Shown here piece after piece: positions 1 to 5,093 of a stretch of DNA of 5,870 bases. The DNA is from Lachnospiraceae bacterium (lineage in GTDB: Bacteria > Bacillota > Clostridia > Lachnospirales > Lachnospiraceae). How positions within the stretch are numbered: the stretch's first letter is position 1; each line of letters opens with the position of its first letter. The notes under the pieces were generated by a model. It saw only the letters and a list, made by a program, of their open reading frames with translations. It did not search any database and had not been told where the DNA came from. The position numbers and the translations under genes were made by a program. The DNA lies in NCBI GenBank assembly GCA_017476305.1, contig JAFVAA010000306.1, positions 1 to 5,870 on the forward strand. Direction: 5' to 3'.

Positions 1-107
1 ACAAAAGAAGAAATGACCACCGGAAAAATACAATTCCATTCCTCCGGCAGCCATACGATAATACACATAATCTTTACTGCTGATACCATCCCATATACAA
101 TAGCTAA
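1..107 (-). other. Possible start of a further downstream gene, frame unresolved
   Basis: After the DUF927 stop codon, two minus-strand frames stay open to the window edge. One is the same frame as the DUF927 gene, with an ATG at 89 and a hydrophobic reading (MVSAVKIMCIIVW...). The other is offset and reads ...WDGISSKDYVYYRMAAGG..., with GTG at 66 and ATG at 54. The only purine-rich ribosome-binding-like sequence (AGAGG at 117-113) is too far from any of these starts. I cannot choose a frame and recognise no family. It may be the beginning of a partial gene or simple intergenic DNA. Confidence 0.2.
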
Positions 108-2051
108 TCAGTCCTCTAAATCATCAAATAGAGAAGATTTGATATCCTCACCATTCTTTATTTTTTCTTCTAAATTATTGTACTTTTTTATCATGCGGTT
201 TAGACTGTCTATTTGTGATTCGTCTAATACATCCCTGTTCTCTTTTAGTTTGATGATACACTCGCCCAGTTTTTCCATATCGTTTTTTATGCGATAGGTA
301 TTACCGGAACGAAGCAATTCCTTTATCAATTCTTCCCGGCATATTTCCCCCCTGTCCTCTTCTCCCGGAAGATATACTGCAACATAGTTCAGCTCAACAT
401 GGTTTATGGTCATCCGGCAATATCCCCGGTCATCCTCACAGCGACTCAGACCATTCTTTTTCAGCCATTTTCTCAGGCTCTTGCTATCTTCATAATTCAG
501 CCTTTTCCTGACGATATTATCAAACTCGGTTCTCTCAATATAGGCAATCGACTGTGCAAATCTGCCCTCCGGAAGTTCTATGGTGTCAAAAATCGGTTCG
601 ATCAATCCCCACTGTTCTTTAGTTGATGGTAGATAATGTGCCTGTTTTGCTTTATCACTCAGCTTTTTCCTTGAATTGTCCAGATGTACGAAATGCGCAT
701 CCTCCTTTACGATCTGCCCTACTAACTTATTGTAAAAATCGGCATATCCCTCTAAATCCTCAGAATTATTAGTTTCATTCTCAATCATGAAGTTACACAG
801 TTCTTCTATGTCAATGCCAAAATCAAAGAACAGATTCAGAAATTCTGCCGATAATAGAATCAAGCCATATCTGCCGGATTTCCTTTCTTTTCTCTCCGTT
901 ATGGTGCATTTATCCTGATATGCTTTACGGCAGTTTTCCAGTTTTTCACATAATGCATCCATTCCATTTTGCTGAATCCATCTGCCAAGATGTAAGTCAA
1001 ATTCGGTTGCACCGTGACCATAGTTTTTATGGATAAATTCTTTTATATCCTCACTCTGCTTTGCGCTGTCTGTCCACATATGGTCATCCATCTCGATCAC
1101 ACGCACAGTCAATCCCGGATTTCCTTTGGTCATTTCCAAAAGACTGTCCTCACCGGTGGAAATGACAAAGAAATGTCCGGTCATGGACTTCTGCCTTTTC
1201 CCCCTTGCTGTCAGTCTGTCACGTTCCACCCCGGAAGCCAAAGCATACAAAAGTCTGTCAATGTTCTTTTTATCAGCTAAATCAATTTCATCCAGTGCAT
1301 ACAGGATACCGCCCCTCTGACTTCCCTCGCCCATCATCCTGTGAAGGATGGCATTATGTGTACTGTTCCATGGACGAGCCAGACCATCCGCACATTTCGT
1401 ATCTGGATTGCCAAAAACCGAAACTGCTAATTCTAACATAGTGGACTTCCCTACGCTGCTTTCGCTCCGCAGATGTAAGATCAGATTATCAATGTCTTTT
1501 TTGCCCTTTAGCACACCATGCAGGACTGCAGCAAATGCAAACGCAAGAATGAAAGCAATGCCGGAAGAATGTCTGAGCAGACTTTTTACGAAACCAAACC
1601 ACTTGTCAGGATCGCCCTTTGGCTCTATGTCAAATTTACCGCAATACTTTGAATTATTGACCGGATTCTCTGCACCTGCATACACTAAAATAGGTTCTCC
1701 ATTTTCATCTGCACATTCTTTTACACCGGCTATGGAATGTAGCGCACGGATGGGCTTATTTGCCTCTATGTATTCTTCTTCCTTCTGCTGAAATATATCG
1801 GGGATAATACGCTTGTTTGAATCATTTACAGTAAGTCCGTACCTACGGTAATCTACTAAAGCCTGTGCATCCATGGCATCACTGATCGGAATCTGGAACT
1901 CTGAATCTCTTCCTAGCTTCTGGCATTGCACCGTATAATAGACCTCACCTGTATCGCTGTCCTCAGAGATTTCTGCAATATCAAAATCCCTGCCCCTTAC
2001 AATATACTCTTCTTCGCCTTTAAAGTTAAAAAAAGTCTGACCAAAAGTCAC
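108..2051 (-). CDS. DUF927-type P-loop ATPase / helicase-like protein
   Basis: From the GTG at 2051 this encodes 647 residues. Visible motifs, numbered from that start, are a Walker A loop SESSVGKST (196-204, Lys202), a hydrophobic strand ending in Walker B LDEID (253-257), a sensor-like strand FFVISTGED (294-302), and Arg317 in GLTVRVIEMD. This order, with the STGE signature, is characteristic of the DUF927 family of phage, plasmid and integrative-element proteins, thought to act as helicases in DNA replication. The first 130 residues are a separate region with no motif I know, and the last 50 or so are charged and probably coiled-coil. The start is uncertain: an ATG at 2078 in the same frame has a far better ribosome binding site, but a TAG at 2060-2058 lies between. 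The GTG has only a weak, close AGGA. The gene ends with TGA and is last in an operon with the two small genes upstream. Family assignment is fairly firm; the exact biochemical role is inferred. Confidence 0.85.
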   Translation of the reverse strand: MTFGQTFFNFKGEEEYIVRGRDFDIAEISEDSDTGEVYYTVQCQKLGRDSEFQIPISDAMDAQALVDYRRYGLTVNDSNKRIIPDIFQQKEEEYIEANKPIRALHSIAGVKECADENGEPILVYAGAENPVNNSKYCGKFDIEPKGDPDKWFGFVKSLLRHSSGIAFILAFAFAAVLHGVLKGKKDIDNLILHLRSESSVGKSTMLELAVSVFGNPDTKCADGLARPWNSTHNAILHRMMGEGSQRGGILYALDEIDLADKKNIDRLLYALASGVERDRLTARGKRQKSMTGHFFVISTGEDSLLEMTKGNPGLTVRVIEMDDHMWTDSAKQSEDIKEFIHKNYGHGATEFDLHLGRWIQQNGMDALCEKLENCRKAYQDKCTITERKERKSGRYGLILLSAEFLNLFFDFGIDIEELCNFMIENETNNSEDLEGYADFYNKLVGQIVKEDAHFVHLDNSRKKLSDKAKQAHYLPSTKEQWGLIEPIFDTIELPEGRFAQSIAYIERTEFDNIVRKRLNYEDSKSLRKWLKKNGLSRCEDDRGYCRMTINHVELNYVAVYLPGEEDRGEICREELIKELLRSGNTYRIKNDMEKLGECIIKLKENRDVLDESQIDSLNRMIKKYNNLEEKIKNGEDIKSSLFDDLED

Positions 2052-2057
2052 TCCGTC

Positions 2058-2093
2058 CTAATCTTTTCTGACTGCCATAACTAAATCCTCCTT
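2058..2093 (-). promoter_or_regulatory. Ideal RBS and ATG leading into an in-frame amber codon
   Basis: AAGGAGGA (2093-2086) lies 7 bases before an ATG at 2078. That frame reads M-A-V-R-K-D, meets TAG at 2060-2058, then continues D-G-V-T-F-G into the DUF927 protein with no frame change. This is the strongest ribosome binding site near the gene, so it is probably the original translation start. The six-codon open frame may now act as a leader that lets ribosomes reinitiate at GTG 2051, or the TAG may be a nonsense mutation that has damaged the gene. Confidence 0.7.
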
Positions 2094-2108
2094 GCTTGCT
2101 GAAATACT

Positions 2109-2140
2109 AAAAGCACCCCGGATGCCGAAGCATCCGGAGC
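2109..2140 (-). terminator. UUCG-tetraloop hairpin, weak terminator or attenuator
   Basis: On the minus strand, CCGGATGC (2137-2130) and GCATCCGG (2125-2118) form a perfect 8-bp stem closed by a TTCG tetraloop. The stem can be extended outward by about three pairs including G-U wobbles. Only four T residues follow (2112-2109), so termination would be partial at best. It sits between the 121-residue gene and the DUF927 gene and could lower expression of the distal ATPase or protect the upstream message from 3' decay. Confidence 0.6.
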
Positions 2141-2167
2141 AATAGTCACAACATAATAAAGCCATGT

Positions 2168-2533
2168 TTAAATCACAAAATCAACTACGTTAGCATAGGT
2201 CTCGCCAGTCTCCGTATCGGTATTAAAATCCACCTCAATAGTAGCGGACTTACCAATAACATCACCGAAGCATTGCGGATTGCCAAATGCCGTAAGAAAA
2301 TGTTCGGTAATCGAATTATCTTTGATCTCCTTCGGCACCCAGCCTCTGATTGGAGAATATTCTTTGCTTGGATCCGCTATTTCATGCGGTCTGACAGTCA
2401 CCTTATAGGAATCACCATCTGCAACGATCCTAAGCACCTTACATCCATACTGTCCGGCAGTCTTTACCGGATTTGGTTTACGGAAGTCAAAAACCTCCGT
2501 ACCGCCATTTGCTATATTTGCTCGATTTGCCAT
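2168..2533 (-). CDS. Unrecognised 121-residue protein, possible OB-fold/DNA-binding
   Basis: Starts at ATG 2533 with a strong AAAGGAGG site that lies inside the end of the previous gene; the gap to that gene's stop is 4 bases, so the two are probably translationally coupled. The product is soluble, with no signal peptide or membrane segment. Its sequence alternates hydrophobic and polar residues and is rich in predicted beta strands. The C-terminal part (GKSATIEVDFN then ETGETYANVVDFVI) recalls the final strands of small single-strand DNA-binding proteins, but I see no decisive signature. Position directly before a DUF927 helicase-like gene makes a replication accessory role reasonable. The function is inference and family membership is unknown to me. 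Confidence 0.75.
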   Translation of the reverse strand: MANRANIANGGTEVFDFRKPNPVKTAGQYGCKVLRIVADGDSYKVTVRPHEIADPSKEYSPIRGWVPKEIKDNSITEHFLTAFGNPQCFGDVIGKSATIEVDFNTDTETGETYANVVDFVI

Positions 2534-2537
2534 AGAA

Positions 2538-3005
2538 TCAGTCCTCCTTTCCTAAATTCACTTGGTTTACAGTGTCATTCTTGAACACACCCTGATTAGC
2601 GGAATAGCTCGTAAGGTCGATAATGATGTATGGTATCCCATCCGGAGATGTATCATAGTCAACACCGGAGAAATTCACGGTACCGCTACCTGCTAAAGTC
2701 TTGCCAATTATTCCAAGTACTTTCTTACATACAGGAGCCGCATACAGCTCAACTCGCTTCGCCTTGCCACTGAACGATACCCCATCTGTAGTCTGGTCTT
2801 TAGCAATGACGAGCTGCATGTCCGCAGCGTTTGTGTGAAGTGTCGCCCTGTACCTACTGCTCTTTCCCATCTGTTCGGGCGTAAGTTCGAGACGCTCAAT
2901 CGCCTCGCCTGTTAAAATAAGTTTTGTGCCAGCCACCATTGATACCGAGCTAGCAGTTTGATTTGTTACGGTTTCTTTCGTGAAACCTTCTAGTGAAAAA
3001 CTCAT
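2538..3005 (-). CDS. Unrecognised 155-residue protein, first gene of the DUF927 operon
   Basis: The ATG at 3005 is chosen because AGGAGGGTGA precedes it at good spacing. The frame is open further upstream, but that part crosses the promoter and hairpin and reads as a basic, implausible extension. The 155-residue product is soluble and Ser/Thr/Val/Gly-rich, with alternating beta-type stretches such as SVSMVAGTKLILTG (21-34) and ...IPYIIIDLTSYSAN. It has a single cysteine near the middle of a KRVELYAAPVCKKVLG segment and no metal-binding cluster. It could be a nucleic-acid-binding or structural protein; I do not recognise a family. It leads a unit of three genes with the 121-residue protein and the DUF927 protein, and its promoter lies just upstream. 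Confidence 0.75.
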   Translation of the reverse strand: MSFSLEGFTKETVTNQTASSVSMVAGTKLILTGEAIERLELTPEQMGKSSRYRATLHTNAADMQLVIAKDQTTDGVSFSGKAKRVELYAAPVCKKVLGIIGKTLAGSGTVNFSGVDYDTSPDGIPYIIIDLTSYSANQGVFKNDTVNQVNLGKED

Positions 3006-3033
3006 AGTCTTCACCCTCCTTTTCTTTTTTAAT

Positions 3034-3066
3034 CTGCATTTATAGATTAGAAATCTATAAATGCAG
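3034..3066 (-). promoter_or_regulatory. Perfect 15-bp inverted repeat at the predicted mRNA 5' end
   Basis: CTGCATTTATAGATT and its exact complement AATCTATAAATGCAG are separated by three bases. No T-run follows on either strand (an A-rich stretch and the GGAGG site follow on the minus strand), so it is not a standard terminator. It starts where transcription from the upstream promoter should begin. It could be a 5'-terminal stabilising stem-loop in the message or a repressor operator covering the start site. Confidence 0.75.
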
Positions 3067-3071
3067 TTGTG

Positions 3072-3098
3072 AAAATAATACATTGCAAATTTTGTCAA
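3072..3098 (-). promoter_or_regulatory. Probable promoter of the 155-aa / 121-aa / DUF927 unit
   Basis: A perfect -35 box TTGACA (3098-3093) is followed after 15 bases by TATTTT (3077-3072). The spacer is shorter than the usual 17, and the -10 matches only four of six consensus bases, so strength is uncertain. Predicted initiation near 3065 places the perfect inverted repeat at the transcript's 5' end. The terminator of the upstream unit lies just before, which agrees with a new transcription unit beginning here. Confidence 0.5.
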
Positions 3099-3140
3099 TC
3101 ATTCACATCAAACCTCCCCACAAAAAAATATCCGTTTATC

Positions 3141-3175
3141 AAAAAAAGAGAAAGAACGCTACAAAAGCAACGCTC
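3141..3175 (-). terminator. Rho-independent terminator after the small membrane genes
   Basis: On the minus strand, GAGCGTTGC (3175-3167) pairs along its full length with GTAGCGTTC (3162-3154), three pairs being G-U wobbles, around a TTTT loop. A T-rich tract ending in seven T residues (3147-3141) follows. It lies about 30 bases after the 46-residue gene. A second, AT-rich hairpin (AAAAACG / CGTTTTT, 3196-3215) overlaps that gene's stop codon and may contribute. Confidence 0.6.
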
Positions 3176-3204
3176 CATCCCTCATAGATTTTTACAAAAA
3201 CGAA

Positions 3205-3345
3205 TCAGCGTTTTTTATGCTTCATCTCGTCTTTTGCCACTTTCAGCAGCTCTTTTTCTGCTCGTTTTGTCTTGCCTGTTTTTGCAACTTCATAAACCGT
3301 TGTGACACTTGCAAAACCAAGCAAAAACAACAACGCTTCGGTCAT
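3205..3345 (-). CDS. Small single-span membrane protein, 46 residues
   Basis: ATG 3345 is preferred because AAAGGAAGTG precedes it at suitable spacing. Earlier in-frame starts (GTG 3393, ATG 3387, ATG 3363) have no good site. Residues 3-19 (EALLFLLGFASVTTVYE) form one hydrophobic span, and the remaining C-terminal half is strongly basic with Lys/Glu alternation, likely a cytoplasmic helix. The protein follows a 24-residue membrane peptide and precedes a terminator. I know no family. Such small membrane proteins occur as regulators, toxins or tiny structural proteins of phages, and none of these is proven here. Confidence 0.65.
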   Translation of the reverse strand: MTEALLFLLGFASVTTVYEVAKTGKTKRAEKELLKVAKDEMKHKKR

Positions 3346-3395
3346 TCGATCACTTCCTTTCATGCTTTTTACTTCTGATTTTTTCATCCACACAA

Positions 3396-3470
3396 CTACG
3401 CATAGAGAAAAGATTCAGCAGCTACAATAACCACTACACCTGCAAGCATACCATAGATTACATACTGCAT
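3396..3470 (-). CDS. Tiny hydrophobic membrane peptide, 24 residues
   Basis: A complete frame runs from ATG 3470 to TAG 3398-3396. Its ribosome binding site AAAGGGGGTGA (3486-3476) is nearly ideal, lies in the last codons of the 124-residue gene, and is 5 bases from the ATG. Only one base separates that gene's TAG from this ATG, so coupling is likely. The product begins MQYVIYGMLAGVVVIVAAES and ends FLYA: essentially one transmembrane helix with almost no charged residues. It is too small to assign to a family, but the start signal is far better than chance. Confidence 0.6.
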   Translation of the reverse strand: MQYVIYGMLAGVVVIVAAESFLYA

Positions 3471-3471
3471 C

Positions 3472-3846
3472 CTATTCACCCCCTTTCTGCTCCCCCGGAT
3501 AGATGAAAACCAGAGAATCATCACTTGAAAGCAAGTACAAATCTTCCCTGTACTTTTTTCCATCCGGCTGTCTGCCTTCTCCTATGATATCCCGGTATTC
3601 GTACAGCGAAGGATTGATTTTATAGTATTCCTCAATTTTAGCGATATCCTTTTTATAGTCTGCATAATCCGGAAAAATCAGAACATAACCGCCCATTTCA
3701 AAGGATTTCCGGTGGCTGTCATATGCTCCATCTAAGGTTTCTATGAGTTCGTACAAGCGATCAGCCAATGTTCTGTGCTTTTCATCACTCCAAAAGGTTG
3801 TAACAAAATTATCCGCATCCAATCTGTTCTGTAATATGTAATACAT
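3472..3846 (-). CDS. Unrecognised 124-residue acidic protein
   Basis: Starts at ATG 3846 with GGAGGG (3860-3855) upstream at normal spacing and ends with TAG. The product is soluble, with many Tyr and Asp residues. It opens MYYILQNRLDADNFVTTFWS; a probable helix spans 22-40 (EKHRTLADRLYELIETLDG), followed by YVLIFPDYADYKKDIAKIEE and a C-terminal strand DDSLVFIYPG. I see no catalytic or metal-binding motif and do not recognise the family. It is followed at once by the two small membrane genes. Its start is also overlapped by the open frame that continues past the DUF1643 TGA, so its translation could be linked to that tail. Confidence 0.75.
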   Translation of the reverse strand: MYYILQNRLDADNFVTTFWSDEKHRTLADRLYELIETLDGAYDSHRKSFEMGGYVLIFPDYADYKKDIAKIEEYYKINPSLYEYRDIIGEGRQPDGKKYREDLYLLSSDDSLVFIYPGEQKGGE

Positions 3847-3960
3847 TTCTATTGCCCTCCGTTTCTTTCTTTTTTGCTTTTGATGGTTCTTTGTTTGTGC
3901 ATTTTTGTTTTTGGTTCCGTGGCTTTGGTTCGCTTTTTGGTTTGGGTTTCTGTGTTGCGG

Positions 3961-3986
3961 TTGTGGTTCTTTTTTGTGGTTCTTTT
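3961..3986. repeat. 13-bp perfect tandem duplication
   Basis: TTGTGGTTCTTTT occurs twice head-to-tail (3961-3973 and 3974-3986). The unit is not a multiple of three, so gain or loss of a copy shifts any reading frame across it. It lies in the TGGTTC-rich, repeat-prone stretch after the DUF1643 stop codon. Confidence 0.85.
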
Positions 3987-4110
3987 CGTGCTTCTGATGG
4001 TGCCTGTTTGGGTGTTTTTCCTGTTCTCCCTGCTATACATGCGGATGGTGTCTGGTGGTTTGTCTGGGGTGCCTCTGGTGTCCTTTGGGGGATGTGTTCT
4101 TGGGGTGTGG

Positions 4111-4159
4111 CGGTTCCTCTGGGGATGTGATGGTTCTTTGGGGATGATGGTTCCTCCGG
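4111..4159. repeat. Imperfect short tandem repeats
   Basis: Three degenerate copies of a GGTTCYTYTGGGGAT-like unit lie in a row at about 4112, 4132 and 4149, with spacings of 20 and 17 bases. A 13-base string TGATGGTTCTTTG in this block (4128-4140) recurs exactly at 3881-3893. The pattern suggests replication slippage in an originally Glu-Pro-rich coding tail. Confidence 0.6.
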
Positions 4160-4207
4160 GGGTGCGGTGGTGTGTATGGGGTTCTCTCCGGGTGGGATGT
4201 CCGGGTG

Positions 4208-4939
4208 TCATGCTTTCTTTTCCGGTGGCTTCTTCCCAGTCTCTTTCTTCTGCTTCTGCGTGTCCGGGGTAGTGCTGTGCGTGTCCTTCCCGGCTTCTTC
4301 CGAAGTTTTCTCTTCCGCTTTCTGCCCCTCTTTCTTCCCTGTCTTCTGAATCACTTTCGGTTCCAGTTCCTGCAGGACTTTCCGCAATGGAAATTTCTCT
4401 ACCGACCATACTTCTCTTGCATGGCGCAGTCCGAGGAACAGCGGATGCGGACTGATCTGTTCGTTGGTCTCCAGAGTCTTCACCGCAAACTGCTTGACCT
4501 GTTCCGCAAGCCCCTTCTGTTCGAGCAGCCGCAGAAAAGCTGACTTCATTTCCCTTGCAGCTTTGTGATTGTCTAATGTAGTTCCCCACGCCACCACAAT
4601 GTCACAATCTTTACAACCTTCTTCTAGCATCTTCTCAAAATATTCCAGATTCTCTGTATCAAACTGTAACTGTCTGGCAAGCGGTTTCCTCTCAAATACC
4701 GTCGAAAAAAGGTTGACGATCCGCACCCTGTTCCACCCGGTCTCTCCGGCATGGTTCAAGAGGTGCATTGTACTGAGGTCTAGCCGGTTGATGTCGGAAT
4801 ATTTTAATGTAGGGTACAATTCTATGACTATGGCTGTCTTGCCCTCCATTCCTTCAAATATCTTCTGAACCTCATAGGTATGTGCGCCATCTTCGGATGC
4901 TGTGATCTGTGTCTTTGCTACGCTTTTTGCTTCTGTCAT
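4208..4939 (-). CDS. DUF1643-like protein with a charged disordered tail
   Basis: ATG 4939 has AAAGGAG at good spacing. The 243-residue product resembles the DUF1643 family: AIVIELYPTLKYSDINRLDLS (36-56) corresponds to the family's conserved segment after the first strand, WNRVRIVNLFSTVF (69-82) to the central 'v.NLf' strand, DCDIVVAWGT (111-120) to the next core strand, and HPLFLG (165-170) to the late His-Pro-Leu motif. The family is widespread in bacteria and phages and has no settled biochemical function that I know. After about residue 195 the sequence becomes a Lys/Glu/Thr tail without structure, ending PPEKKA. The frame stays open beyond the TGA, so the tail may once have been longer. 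A promoter and a terminator-like hairpin lie in the leader. Confidence 0.75.
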   Translation of the reverse strand: MTEAKSVAKTQITASEDGAHTYEVQKIFEGMEGKTAIVIELYPTLKYSDINRLDLSTMHLLNHAGETGWNRVRIVNLFSTVFERKPLARQLQFDTENLEYFEKMLEEGCKDCDIVVAWGTTLDNHKAAREMKSAFLRLLEQKGLAEQVKQFAVKTLETNEQISPHPLFLGLRHAREVWSVEKFPLRKVLQELEPKVIQKTGKKEGQKAEEKTSEEAGKDTHSTTPDTQKQKKETGKKPPEKKA

Positions 4940-4957
4940 TTTCTGCTCCTTTCCAGA

Positions 4958-5001
4958 CGGAAAAAGGGGAACAGACTGGATGTGTCCGTTCCCCTTTTCC
5001 G
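4958..5001 (-). terminator. Strong A-tract/T-tract hairpin terminator
   Basis: On the minus strand AAAAGGGGAACGGAC pairs with GTCTGTTCCCCTTTT, with one G-U pair, around a 7-base loop (ACATCCA). The flanking CGG and CCG can also pair, with one bulged base. The A-rich 5' flank and T-rich 3' arm are the classic bidirectional Rho-independent design. It lies about 90 bases after the DUF5688 gene but only about 5 bases before the ribosome binding site of the DUF1643 gene, so it may also act as an attenuator in that gene's leader. Confidence 0.8.
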
Positions 5002-5061
5002 TTTTGTGTTTTATGTTTTTTTATGGTTGTTTATTTTATGTCTTTTGCTACTGATGATCAC

Positions 5062-5090
5062 ATTATATTTCCGGCATTTACGGAAAAAAC
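5062..5090 (-). promoter_or_regulatory. TATAAT box with adjacent dyad, candidate DUF1643 promoter
   Basis: A perfect TATAAT -10 box lies at 5067-5062 on the minus strand. The -35 area is only T-rich (around GTTTTT), so the promoter may need an activator. Directly upstream, TTTCCG and CGGAAA (5068-5073 and 5081-5086) form an inverted repeat with a 7-base centre, in the position of an operator. A transcript from here would carry the hairpin at 5001-4958 in its leader. Confidence 0.4.
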
Positions 5091-5093
5091 ATT

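Larger units (their letters stand above)
3809..4207 (-). pseudogene. Open in-frame tail beyond the DUF1643 stop codon
   Basis: The DUF1643 frame stays open for 132 codons after its TGA and ends at TAA 3811-3809, inside the next gene. Up to 3854 it reads as a Pro/Lys/Glu/Thr-rich disordered tail, with pieces such as APPEEPSSPK, KQAPSEARKEPQKRTTT and KEPSKAKKKETEGN, matching in style the Lys/Glu-rich end of the DUF1643 protein. By hand count 26 of 118 codons begin with G, against 17 of 120 in the rival frame that starts at ATG 4211 (overlapping the TGA) and ends at TAG 3849. That rival would encode a very basic 120-residue protein. Both frames are open partly because the strand almost lacks T. 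Choices are a disabled or readthrough tail, a coupled basic protein, or non-coding sequence. Confidence 0.35.

Noticed and set aside
1014..1791. Plus-strand open frames opposite the DUF927 gene
   Set aside because: They overlap the conserved ATPase motifs on the other strand and show no family resemblance or ribosome binding sites.
2058..2060. TAG read as a sense codon through an altered genetic code, as in some gut phages
   Set aside because: The DUF5688, 124-residue and 24-residue genes appear to use TAG as their normal stop, and no other recoded-looking TAG lies inside a gene.
3006..3098. N-terminal extension of the 155-residue protein up to 3098
   Set aside because: It would translate the promoter -35 box and the perfect hairpin; the start at 3005 has a much better ribosome binding site.
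3055..3120. A 14-codon leader frame (ATG about 3102) after GGGGAGG
   Set aside because: The spacing is too long, the frame crosses the proposed promoter, and the peptide has no attenuator-type codon run.
3205..3470. Filamentous-phage coat protein pair
   Set aside because: Size and membrane topology fit loosely, but no Zot-type ATPase, adhesin or phage replication protein is present, so the idea has no support beyond size.
3861..4160. CRISPR array
   Set aside because: The repeats are short, degenerate and without regular spacers; they are slippage-type repeats.
3852..4272. Plus-strand hydrophobic open frames (3852-4130 and 3874-4272) that look like membrane proteins
   Set aside because: They lie opposite the T-depleted stretch; the G/T-rich complement automatically gives Val/Leu/Phe/Gly/Trp readings without stops. 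No convincing ribosome binding site is present.
3849..4589. A 246-codon minus-strand frame overlapping the DUF1643 gene
   Set aside because: Its first half runs out of frame through the conserved DUF1643 core, and its tail is an unusually basic Thr/Arg/Lys/His run. Only the part after ATG 4211 is kept as an alternative reading.
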